A DNA stretch of 64,000 nt from Ptiloglossa arizonensis (taxonomy: Eukaryota; Arthropoda; Insecta; Hymenoptera; Colletidae), in assembly GCF_051014685.1 (NCBI RefSeq), contig NW_027478969.1:1-64000 (forward strand), read 5' to 3'. A program made the position numbers and the translations under genes. The stretch's first letter is position 1. Every line of letters begins with the position of its first letter. This document shows positions 48,221-60,192 of the stretch, piece by piece. A model generated the notes under the pieces. It was not told where the DNA came from and ran no database searches. It saw only the letters and a list, made by a program, of their open reading frames with translations.

Positions 48221-51200
48221 GAGATATGGCAGTTTGTAGGTAAGAAACGCTTGAGAAACTCAAAATTTTCGCAGTTCTGATGCTCGAAACGAATAACTGG
48301 AACGCCCTAGGGGAAAACTACACATACCGTTGTAATCGGGCGAGTTTCTACATTCAGATGCAACAGAAATTTTGCGGATTGATCAATCCGTTCGCGAGAT
48401 ATGGCAGTTTGGAGATAAGAAACGCTTGAGAAACTCAAAATTTTCGCAGTTCTGATGCTCGAAACGAACAACTGGAACGGCCTAGGGGAAAACTACACAT
48501 ACCGTTGTAATCGGGCGAGTTTCTACTTTCAGATGCAACAGAAACTATGCGGATTGGTCATTCCGTTCGCGAGATATGGCAGTTTGGAGGTAAGAAACGC
48601 TTGAGAAACTCAAAATTTTCGCAGTTCTGATGCTCGAAACGAATAACTGGAACGCCCTAGGGGAAAACTACACATACCGTTGTAATCGGGCGAGTTTCTA
48701 CATTCAGATGCAACAGAAATTTTGCGGATTGATCAATCCGTTCGCGAGATATGGCAGTTTGGAGGTAAGAAACGCTTGAGAAACTCAAAATTTTCGCAGT
48801 TCTGATGCTCGAAACGAATAACTAGAACGGCCTAGGGGAAAACTACACCTACCGTTGTAATCGGGCGAGTTTCTACTTTCAGATGCAACAGAAATTTTGC
48901 GGATTGATCAATCCGTTCGCGAGATATGGCAGTTTGGAGATAAGAAACGCTTGAGAAACTCAAAATTTTCGCAGTTTTGATGCTCGAAACGAATAACTAG
49001 AACGGCCTAGGGGAAACCTACACCTACCTTTGTAATCGGGCGAGTTTCTACTTTCAGATGCAACAGAAATTTTGCGGATTGGTCAATCCGTTCGCGAGAT
49101 ATGGCAGTTTGGAGGTAAGAAACGCTTGAGAAACTCAAAATTTTCACAGTTCTGATGCTCGAAATGAATAACTGGAACGGCCTAGGGGAAAACTACACAT
49201 ACCGTTGTAATCGGGCAAGTTTCTACTTTCAGATGCAACAGAAATTTTGCGGATTGGTCAATCCGTTCGCGAGATATGGCTGTTTGGAGGTAAGAAACGC
49301 TTGAGAAACTCAAAATTTTCGCAGTTCTGATGCTCGAAACGAATAACTAGAACGGCCTAGGGGAAAAATACACCTACCGTTGTAATCGGGCGAGTTTCTA
49401 CTTTCAGATGCAACAGAAATTTTGCGGATTGATCAATCCGTTCGCGAGATATGGCAGTTTGGATGTAAGAAACTCTTGAGGAACTCAAAATTTTCGCAGT
49501 TCTGATGCTCGAAACGAACAACTGGAACGGCCTAGCGGAAAACTACACATACCGTTGTAATCGGGCGAGTTTCTACTTTCAGATGCAACAGAAACTTTGC
49601 GGATTGGTCATTCCGTTCGCGAGATATGGCAGTTTGGAGGTAAGAAACGCTTGAGAAACTCAAAATTTTCGCAGTTCTGATGCTCGAAACGAATAACTAG
49701 AACGGCCTAGGGGAAAAGTGCGCATACCGTTGTAATCGGGCGATTTTCTACTTTCAGAAGCAACAGAAATTTTGCGGATTGGTCAATCCGTTCGCGAGAT
49801 ATGGCTGTTTGGAGATAAGAAACGCTTGAGAAACTCGAAATTTTCGCAGTTCTGATGCTCGAAATGAATAACTGGAACGGCCTAGGGGAAAACTACACCA
49901 ACCTTTGTAATCGGGCGAGTTTCTACTTTCAGATGCAACAGAAATTTTGCGGATTGATCAATCCGTTCGCGAGATATGGCAGTTTGTAGGTAAGAAACGC
50001 TTGAGAAACTCAAAATTTTCGCAGTTCTGATGCTCGAAACGAATAACTGGAACGCCCTAGGGGAAAACTACACATACCGTTGTAATCGGGCGAGTTTCTA
50101 CATTCAGATGCAACAGAAATTTTGCGGATTGATCAATCCGTTCGCGAGATATGGCAGTTTGGAGATAAGAAACGCTTGAGAAACTCAAAATTTTCGCAGT
50201 TCTGATGCTCGAAACGAACAACTGGAACGGCCTAGGGGAAAACTACACATACCGTTGTAATCGGGCGAGTTTCTACTTTCAGATGCAACAGAAACTATGC
50301 GGATTGGTCATTCCGTTCGCGAGATATGGCAGTTTGGAGGTAAGAAACGCTTGAGAAACTCAAAATTTTCGCAGTTCTGATGCTCGAAACGAATAACTGG
50401 AACGCCCTAGGGGAAAACTACACATACCGTTGTAATCGGGCGAGTTTCTACATTCAGATGCAACAGAAATTTTGCGGATTGATCAATCCGTTCGCGAGAT
50501 ATGGCAGTTTGGAGGTAAGAAACGCTTGAGAAACTCAAAATTTTCGCAGTTCTGATGCTCGAAACGAATAACTAGAACGGCCTAGGGGAAAACTACACCT
50601 ACCGTTGTAATCGGGCGAGTTTCTACTTTCAGATGCAACAGAAATTTTGCGGATTGATCAATCCGTTCGCGAGATATGGCAGTTTGGAGATAAGAAACGC
50701 TTGAGAAACTCAAAATTTTCGCAGTTTTGATGCTCGAAACGAATAACTAGAACGGCCTAGGGGAAACCTACACCTACCTTTGTAATCGGGCGAGTTTCTA
50801 CTTTCAGATGCAACAGAAATTTTGCGGATTGGTCAATCCGTTCGCGAGATATGGCAGTTTGGAGGTAAGAAACGCTTGAGAAACTCAAAATTTTCACAGT
50901 TCTGATGCTCGAAATGAATAACTGGAACGGCCTAGGGGAAAACTACACATACCGTTGTAATCGGGCAAGTTTCTACTTTCAGATGCAACAGAAATTTTGC
51001 GGATTGGTCAATCCGTTCGCGAGATATGGCTGTTTGGAGGTAAGAAACGCTTGAGAAACTCAAAATTTTCGCAGTTCTGATGCTCGAAACGAATAACTAG
51101 AACGGCCTAGGGGAAAAATACACCTACCGTTGTAATCGGGCGAGTTTCTACTTTCAGATGCAACAGAAATTTTGCGGATTGATCAATCCGTTCGCGAGAT

Positions 51201-51260
51201 ATGGCAGTTTGGATGTAAGAAACTCTTGAGGAACTCAAAATTTTCGCAGTTCTGATGCTC
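47760..51260. repeat. 10-mer HOR, two copies (1,750-bp period)
   Basis: Class order repeats at +1,750 bp: about 47,760-49,510 and 49,511-51,260. Shared marker CAGTTTTGATG occurs near 48971 and 50721, ACCAACC monomers at 48116 and 49866, and CCTACACCTACCTTTG at 48991 and 50741. The start overlaps the end of the 25-mer copy, as expected for successive out-of-register exchanges. Confidence 0.85.
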
Positions 51261-53834
51261 GAAACGAACAACTGGAACGGCCTAGCGGAAAACTACACAT
51301 ACCGTTGTAATCGGGCGAGTTTCTACTTTCAGATGCAACAGAAACTTTGCGGATTGGTCATTCCGTTCGCGAGATATGGCAGTTTGGAGGTAAGAAACGC
51401 TTGAGAAACTCAAAATTTTCGCAGTTCTGATGCTCGAAACGAATAACTAGAACGGCCTAGGGGAAAAGTGCGCATACCGTTGTAATCGGGCGATTTTCTA
51501 CTTTCAGAAGCAACAGAAATTTTGCGGATTGGTCAATCCGTTCGCGAGATATGGCAGTTTGGAGATAAGAAACGCTTGAGAAACTCGAAATTTTCGCAGT
51601 TCTGATGCTCGAAATGAATAACTGGAACGGCCTAGGGGAAAACTACACCAACCTTTGTAATCGGGCGAGTTTCTACTTTCAGATGCAACAGAAATTTTGC
51701 GGATTGATCAATCCGTTCGCGAGATATGGCAGTTTGTAGGTAAGAAACGCTTGAGAAACTCAAAATTTTCGCAGTTCTGATGCTCGAAACGAATAACTGG
51801 AACGCCCTAGGGGAAAACTACACATACCGTTGTAATCGGGCGAGTTTCTACATTCAGATGCAACAGAAATTTTGCGGATTGATCAATCCGTTCGCGAGAT
51901 ATGGCAGTTTGGAGATAAGAAACGCTTGAGAAACTCAAAATTTTCGCAGTTCTGATGCTCGAAACGAACAACTGGAACGGCCTAGGGGAAAACTACACAT
52001 ACCGTTGTAATCGGGCGAGTTTCTACTTTCAGATGCAACACAAACTATGCGGATTGGTCATTCCGTTCGCGAGATATGGCAGTTTGGAGGTAAGAAACGC
52101 TTGAGAAACTCAAAATTTTCGCAGTTCTGATGCTCGAAACGAATAACTAGAACGGCCTAGGGGAAAAATACACCTACCGTTGTAATCGGGCGAGTTTCTA
52201 CTTTCAGATGCAACAGAAATTTTGCGGATTGATCAATCCGTTCGCGAGATATGGCAGTTTGGATGTAAGAAACTCTTGAGGAACTCAAAATTTTCGCAGT
52301 TCTGATGCTCGAAACGAACAACTGGAACGGCCTAGCGGAAAACTACACATACCGTTGTAATCGGGCGAGTTTCTACTTTCAGATGCAACAGAAACTTTGC
52401 GGATTGGTCATTCCGTTCGCGAGATATGGCAGTTTGGAGGTAAGAAACGCTTGAGAAACTCAAAATTTTCGCAGTTCTGATGCTCGAAACGAATAACTAG
52501 AACGGCCTAGGGGAAAAGTGCGCATACCGTTGTAATCGGGCGATTTTCTACTTTCAGAAGCAACAGAAATTTTGCGGATTGGTCAATCCGTTCGCGAGAT
52601 ATGGCAGTTTGGAGATAAGAAACGCTTGAGAAACTCGAAATTTTCGCAGTTCTGATGCTCGAAATGAATAACTGGAACGGCCTAGGGGAAAACTACACCA
52701 ACCTTTGTAATCGGGCGAGTTTCTACTTTCAGATGCAACAGAAATTTTGCGGATTGATCAATCCGTTCGCGAGATATGGCAGTTTGTAGGTAAGAAACGC
52801 TTGAGAAACTCAAAATTTTCGCAGTTCTGATGCTCGAAACGAATAACTGGAACGCCCTAGGGGAAAACTACACATACCGTTGTAATCGGGCGAGTTTCTA
52901 CATTCAGATGCAACAGAAATTTTGCGGATTGATCAATCCGTTCGCGAGATATGGCAGTTTGGAGATAAGAAACGCTTGAGAAACTCAAAATTTTCGCAGT
53001 TCTGATGCTCGAAACGAACAACTGGAACGGCCTAGGGGAAAACTACACATACCGTTGTAATCGGGCGAGTTTCTACTTTCAGATGCAACAGAAACTATGC
53101 GGATTGGTCATTCCGTTCGCGAGATATGGCAGTTTGGAGGTAAGAAACGCTTGAGAAACTCAAAATTTTCGCAGTTCTGATGCTCGAAACGAATAACTAG
53201 AACGGCCTAGGGGAAAACTACACCTACCGTTGTAATCGGGCGAGTTTCTACTTTCAGATGCAACAGAAATTTTGCGAATTGGTCAATCCGTTCGCGAGAT
53301 ATGGCAGTTTGGAGGTAAGAAACGCTTGAGAAACTCAAAATTTTCGCAGTTCTGATGCTCGAAACGAGTAACTGAAACGGCGTAGGGGAAAAGCACGCAT
53401 ACTGTTGTAATCGGGCGAGTTTCTACTTACAGATGCAACAGAAATTTTGCGGATTAATCAATCCGTTCGCGAGATATGGCAGTTTGTAGGTAAGAAACGC
53501 TTGAGAAACTCAAAATTTTCGCAGTTCTGATGCTCGAAACGAATAACTGGAACGCCCTAGGGGAAAACTACACATACCGTTGTAATCGGGCGAGTTTCTA
53601 CATTCAGATGCAACAGAAATTTTGCGGATTGATCAATCCGTTCGCGAGATATGGCAGTTTGGAGATAAGAAACGCTTGAGAAACACAAAATTTTCGCAGT
53701 TCTGATGCTCGAAACGAGTAACTAGAACGGCCTAGGGGAAAAGCACGCATACTGTTGTAATCGGGCGAGTTTCTGCTTTCAGATGCAACAGAAATTTTGC
53801 GGATTGGTCAATCCGTTCGCGAGATATGGCAGTT
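50510..53834. repeat. 19-mer HOR, copy 1 (3,325 bp)
   Basis: Nineteen monomers repeated at +3,325 bp. Shared private markers are CAGTTTTGATG at 50721, CAACACAAACTATG at 52036, AACTGAAACGGCG near 53371, CTACTTACAG near 53424 with GGATTAATCAATCC after it, and TTTCTGCTTTCAG near 53771. An internal 6-mer (1,050 bp) duplication lies at 51,091-52,140 and 52,141-53,190. Confidence 0.9.
51091..53190. repeat. 6-mer tandem duplication (2 x 1,050 bp)
   Basis: Order AATACACC/GGATG, TAGCGG, GTGCGC/AGAAGC, ACCAACC, CGCCCTAGG, AACAACTGG/AACTATG occurs at 51,091-52,140 and again at 52,141-53,190. CAACACAAAC at 52036 is found only in the first sub-copy. Both sub-copies were carried into the second 19-mer copy. 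Confidence 0.85.
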
Positions 53835-56800
53835 TGGAGGTAAGAAACGCTTGAGAAACTCAAAATTTTCGCAGTTCTGATGCTCGAAACGAATAACTAG
53901 AACGGCCTAGGGGAAAACTACACCTACCGTTGTAATCGGGCGAGTTTCTACTTTCAGATGCAACAGAAATTTTGCGGATTGATCAATCCGTTCGCGAGAT
54001 ATGGCAGTTTGGAGATAAGAAACGCTTGAGAAACTCAAAATTTTCGCAGTTTTGATGCTCGAAACGAATAACTAGAACGGCCTAGGGGAAACCTACACCT
54101 ACCTTTGTAATCGGGCGAGTTTCTACTTTCAGATGCAACAGAAATTTTGCGGATTGGTCAATCCGTTCGCGAGATATGGCAGTTTGGAGGTAAGAAACGC
54201 TTGAGAAACTCAAAATTTTCACAGTTCTGATGCTCGAAATGAATAACTGGAACGGCCTAGGGGAAAACTACACATACCGTTGTAATCGGGCAAGTTTCTA
54301 CTTTCAGATGCAACAGAAATTTTGCGGATTGGTCAATCCGTTCGCGAGATATGGCTGTTTGGAGGTAAGAAACGCTTGAGAAACTCAAAATTTTCGCAGT
54401 TCTGATGCTCGAAACGAATAACTAGAACGGCCTAGGGGAAAAATACACCTACCGTTGTAATCGGGCGAGTTTCTACTTTCAGATGCAACAGAAATTTTGC
54501 GGATTGATCAATCCGTTCGCGAGATATGGCAGTTTGGATGTAAGAAACTCTTGAGGAACTCAAAATTTTCGCAGTTCTGATGCTCGAAACGAACAACTGG
54601 AACGGCCTAGCGGAAAACTACACATACCGTTGTAATCGGGCGAGTTTCTACTTTCAGATGCAACAGAAACTTTGCGGATTGGTCATTCCGTTCGCGAGAT
54701 ATGGCAGTTTGGAGGTAAGAAACGCTTGAGAAACTCAAAATTTTCGCAGTTCTGATGCTCGAAACGAATAACTAGAACGGCCTAGGGGAAAAGTGCGCAT
54801 ACCGTTGTAATCGGGCGATTTTCTACTTTCAGAAGCAACAGAAATTTTGCGGATTGGTCAATCCGTTCGCGAGATATGGCAGTTTGGAGATAAGAAACGC
54901 TTGAGAAACTCGAAATTTTCGCAGTTCTGATGCTCGAAATGAATAACTGGAACGGCCTAGGGGAAAACTACACCAACCTTTGTAATCGGGCGAGTTTCTA
55001 CTTTCAGATGCAACAGAAATTTTGCGGATTGATCAATCCGTTCGCGAGATATGGCAGTTTGTAGGTAAGAAACGCTTGAGAAACTCAAAATTTTCGCAGT
55101 TCTGATGCTCGAAACGAATAACTGGAACGCCCTAGGGGAAAACTACACATACCGTTGTAATCGGGCGAGTTTCTACATTCAGATGCAACAGAAATTTTGC
55201 GGATTGATCAATCCGTTCGCGAGATATGGCAGTTTGGAGATAAGAAACGCTTGAGAAACTCAAAATTTTCGCAGTTCTGATGCTCGAAACGAACAACTGG
55301 AACGGCCTAGGGGAAAACTACACATACCGTTGTAATCGGGCGAGTTTCTACTTTCAGATGCAACACAAACTATGCGGATTGGTCATTCCGTTCGCGAGAT
55401 ATGGCAGTTTGGAGGTAAGAAACGCTTGAGAAACTCAAAATTTTCGCAGTTCTGATGCTCGAAACGAATAACTAGAACGGCCTAGGGGAAAAATACACCT
55501 ACCGTTGTAATCGGGCGAGTTTCTACTTTCAGATGCAACAGAAATTTTGCGGATTGATCAATCCGTTCGCGAGATATGGCAGTTTGGATGTAAGAAACTC
55601 TTGAGGAACTCAAAATTTTCGCAGTTCTGATGCTCGAAACGAACAACTGGAACGGCCTAGCGGAAAACTACACATACCGTTGTAATCGGGCGAGTTTCTA
55701 CTTTCAGATGCAACAGAAACTTTGCGGATTGGTCATTCCGTTCGCGAGATATGGCAGTTTGGAGGTAAGAAACGCTTGAGAAACTCAAAATTTTCGCAGT
55801 TCTGATGCTCGAAACGAATAACTAGAACGGCCTAGGGGAAAAGTGCGCATACCGTTGTAATCGGGCGATTTTCTACTTTCAGAAGCAACAGAAATTTTGC
55901 GGATTGGTCAATCCGTTCGCGAGATATGGCAGTTTGGAGATAAGAAACGCTTGAGAAACTCGAAATTTTCGCAGTTCTGATGCTCGAAATGAATAACTGG
56001 AACGGCCTAGGGGAAAACTACACCAACCTTTGTAATCGGGCGAGTTTCTACTTTCAGATGCAACAGAAATTTTGCGGATTGATCAATCCGTTCGCGAGAT
56101 ATGGCAGTTTGTAGGTAAGAAACGCTTGAGAAACTCAAAATTTTCGCAGTTCTGATGCTCGAAACGAATAACTGGAACGCCCTAGGGGAAAACTACACAT
56201 ACCGTTGTAATCGGGCGAGTTTCTACATTCAGATGCAACAGAAATTTTGCGGATTGATCAATCCGTTCGCGAGATATGGCAGTTTGGAGATAAGAAACGC
56301 TTGAGAAACTCAAAATTTTCGCAGTTCTGATGCTCGAAACGAACAACTGGAACGGCCTAGGGGAAAACTACACATACCGTTGTAATCGGGCGAGTTTCTA
56401 CTTTCAGATGCAACAGAAACTATGCGGATTGGTCATTCCGTTCGCGAGATATGGCAGTTTGGAGGTAAGAAACGCTTGAGAAACTCAAAATTTTCGCAGT
56501 TCTGATGCTCGAAACGAATAACTAGAACGGCCTAGGGGAAAACTACACCTACCGTTGTAATCGGGCGAGTTTCTACTTTCAGATGCAACAGAAATTTTGC
56601 GAATTGGTCAATCCGTTCGCGAGATATGGCAGTTTGGAGGTAAGAAACGCTTGAGAAACTCAAAATTTTCGCAGTTCTGATGCTCGAAACGAGTAACTGA
56701 AACGGCGTAGGGGAAAAGCACGCATACTGTTGTAATCGGGCGAGTTTCTACTTACAGATGCAACAGAAATTTTGCGGATTAATCAATCCGTTCGCGAGAT

Positions 56801-57159
56801 ATGGCAGTTTGTAGGTAAGAAACGCTTGAGAAACTCAAAATTTTCGCAGTTCTGATGCTCGAAACGAATAACTGGAACGCCCTAGGGGAAAACTACACAT
56901 ACCGTTGTAATCGGGCGAGTTTCTACATTCAGATGCAACAGAAATTTTGCGGATTGATCAATCCGTTCGCGAGATATGGCAGTTTGGAGATAAGAAACGC
57001 TTGAGAAACACAAAATTTTCGCAGTTCTGATGCTCGAAACGAGTAACTAGAACGGCCTAGGGGAAAAGCACGCATACTGTTGTAATCGGGCGAGTTTCTG
57101 CTTTCAGATGCAACAGAAATTTTGCGGATTGGTCAATCCGTTCGCGAGATATGGCAGTT
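53835..57159. repeat. 19-mer HOR, copy 2 (3,325 bp)
   Basis: Copy of 50510-53834 with CAACACAAACTATG at 55361, AACTGAAACGGCG near 56696 and CTACTTACAG near 56750 with GGATTAATCAATCC. Agreement continues past the formal end to about 57,370, where CAGTTCTGATG replaces CAGTTTTGATG and the following monomer is AGAATGG class. Confidence 0.9.
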
Positions 57160-60100
57160 TGGAGGTAAGAAACGCTTGAGAAACTCAAAATTTTCGCAGT
57201 TCTGATGCTCGAAACGAATAACTAGAACGGCCTAGGGGAAAACTACACCTACCGTTGTAATCGGGCGAGTTTCTACTTTCAGATGCAACAGAAATTTTGC
57301 GGATTGATCAATCCGTTCGCGAGATATGGCAGTTTGGAGATAAGAAACGCTTGAGAAACTCAAAATTTTCGCAGTTCTGATGCTCGAAACGAATAACTAG
57401 AATGGCCTAGGGGAAACCTACACCTACCGTTGTAATCGGGCGAGTTTCTACTTTCAGATGCAACAGAAATTTTGCGAATTGGTCAATCCGTTCGCGAGAT
57501 ATGGCAGTTTGGAGGTAAGAAACGCTTGAGAAACTCAAAATTTTCGCAGTTCTGATGCTCGAAACGAGTAACTGAAACGGCGTAGGGGAAAAGCACGCAT
57601 ACTGTTGTAATCGGGCGAGTTTCTACTTTCAGATGCAACAGAAATTTTGCGGATTGATCAATCCGTTCGCGAGATATGGCAGTTTGTAGGTAAGAAACGC
57701 TTGAGAAACTCAAAATTTTCGCAGTTCTGATGCTCGAAACGAATAACTGGAACGCCCTAGGGGAAAACTACACATACCGTTGTAATCGGGCGAGTTTCTA
57801 CTTTCAGATGCAACAGAAATTTTGCGGATTGGTCAATCCGTTCGCGAGATATGGCAGTTTGGAGGTAAGAAACGCTTGAGAAACACAAAATGTTCGCAGT
57901 TCTGATGCTCGAAACGAATAACTAGAACGGCCTAGGGGAAAAGTACGCATACCGTTGTAATCAGGCGAGTTTCTACTTTCAGATGCAACAGAAATTTTGC
58001 GGATTGGTCAATCCGTTCGCGAGATATGGCAGTTTGTAGGTAAGAAACGCTTGAGAAACACAAAATTTTCGCAGTTCTGATGCTCGAAACGAATAACTGG
58101 AACGCCCTAGGGGAAAACTACACATACCGTTGTAATCGGGCGAGTTTCTACATTCAGATGCAACAGAAATTTTGCGGATTGATCAATCCGTTCGCGAGAT
58201 ATGGCAGTTTGGAGATATGAAACGCTTGAGAAACACAAAATTTTCGCAGTTCTGATGCTCGAAACGAGTAACTAGAACGGCCTAGGGGAAAAGCACGCAT
58301 ACTGTTGTAATCGGGCGAGTTTCTGCTTTCAGATGCAACAGAAATTTTGCGGATTGGTCAATCCGTTCGCGAGATATGGCAGTTTGGAGGTAAGAAACGC
58401 TTGAGAAACTCAAAATTTTCGCAGTTCTGATGCTCGAAACGAATAACTAGAACGGCCTAGGGGAAAACTACACCTACCGTTGTAATCGGGCGAGTTTCTA
58501 CTTTCAGATGCAACAGAAATTTTGCGGATTGATCAATCCGTTCGCGAGATATGGCAGTTTGGAGATAAGAAACGCTTGAGAAACTCAAAATTTTCGCAGT
58601 TCTGATGCTCGAAACGAATAACTAGAACGGCCTAGGGGAAACCTACACCTACCTTTGTAATCGGGCGAGTTTCTACTTTCAGATGCAACAGAAATTTTGC
58701 GGATTGGTCAATCCGTTCGCGAGATATGGCAGTTTGGAGGTAAGAAACGCTTGAGAAACACAAAATTTTCGCAGTTCTGATGCTCGAAACGAATAACTAG
58801 AACGGCCTAGGGGAAAAGTACGCATACCGTTGTAATCGGGCGAGTTTCTATTTTCAGATGCAACAGAAATTTTGCGGATTGGTCAATCCGTTCGCGAGAT
58901 ATGGCAGTTTGGAGGTAAGAAACGCTTGAGAAACTCAAAATTTTCGCAGTTCTGATGCTCGAAATGAATAATTGGAACGGCCTAGGGGAAAACTACACAT
59001 ACCGTTGTAATCGGGCAAGTTTCTACTTTCAGATGCAACAGAAATTTTGCGGATTGGTCAATCCGTTCGCGAGATATGGCAGTTTGGAGGTAAGAAACGC
59101 TTGAGAAACTCAAAATTTTCGCAGTTCTGATGCTCGAAACGAATAACTAGAACGGCCTAGGGGAAAACTACACCTACCGTTGTAATCGGGCGAGTTTCTA
59201 CTTTCAGATGCAACAGAAATTTTGCGGATGGATCAATCCGTTCGCGAGATATGGCAGTTTGGAGATAAGAAACGCTTGAGAAACTCAAAATTTTCGCAGT
59301 TCTGATGCTCGAAACGAGTAACGGAAATGGCCTAGGGGAAAAGCACGCATACTGTTGTAATCAGGCGAGTTTCTACTTTCAGATGCAACAGAAATTTTGC
59401 GGATTGATCAATCCGTTCGCGAGATATGTCAGTTTGGATATAAGAAACGCTTGAGAAACTCAAAATTTTCTCAGTTCTGATGCTCGAAACGAGTAACTAG
59501 AACGGCCTAGGGGAAAAGTACGCCTACCGTTGTAATCGGGCGAGTCTCTACTATCAGATGCAACAGAAATTTTGCGGATTGGTCAATCCGTTCGCGAGAT
59601 ATGGCAGTTTGTAGGTAAGAAACGCTTGAGAAACTCAAAATTTTCGCAGTTCTGATGCTCGAAACGAATAACTGGAACGGCCAAGGGGAAAACTGCACAT
59701 ACCGTTGTAATCGGGCGAGTTTCTACATTCAGATGCAACAGAAATTTTGCGGATTGATCAATCCGTTCGCGAGATATGGCAGTTTGGAGATATGAAACGC
59801 TTGAGAAACACAAAATTTTCGCAGTTCTGATGCTCGAAACGAGTAACTAGAACGGCCTAGGGGAAAAGCACGCATACTGTTGTAATCGGGCGAGTTTCTG
59901 CTTTCAGATGCAACAGAAATTTTGCGGATTGATCAATCCGTTCGCGAGATATGGCAGTTTGGAGGTAAGAAACGCTTGAGAAACTCAAAATTTTCGCAGT
60001 TCTGATGCTCGAAACGAATAACTAGAACGGCCTAGGGGAAAAGTACGCTTACCGTTGTAATCGGGCGAGTTTCTACTTTCAGATGCAACAGAAATTTTGC

Positions 60101-60192
60101 GGATTGGTCAATCCGTTCGCGAGATATGGCAGTTTGGAGGTAGGAAACGCTTGAGAAACACAAAATTTTCGCAGTTCTGATGCTCGAAACGA
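57160..60192. repeat. Satellite transition zone leaving domain C
   Basis: About seventeen monomers without a clean HOR. The first part (57.2-58.3 kb: AGAATGG with CCTACACCTACCG, AACTGAAACGGCG near 57571, AATCAGG near 57961, ATTCAG with AGATATG near 58215) resembles 32.0-32.9 kb. Later monomers carry many private changes: AAATGTTCGC near 57890, TTTCTATTTTCAG near 58849, AATAATTGG near 58967, AACGGAAATGG near 59320, ATATGTCAG near 59424, TTTCTCAG near 59468, CTACTATCAG near 59549 and GGCCAAGG near 59680. This is the most diverged stretch of the window. Minus-strand open frames here (57483-57713, 59507-59698, 59583-59813) are chance. Confidence 0.82.
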
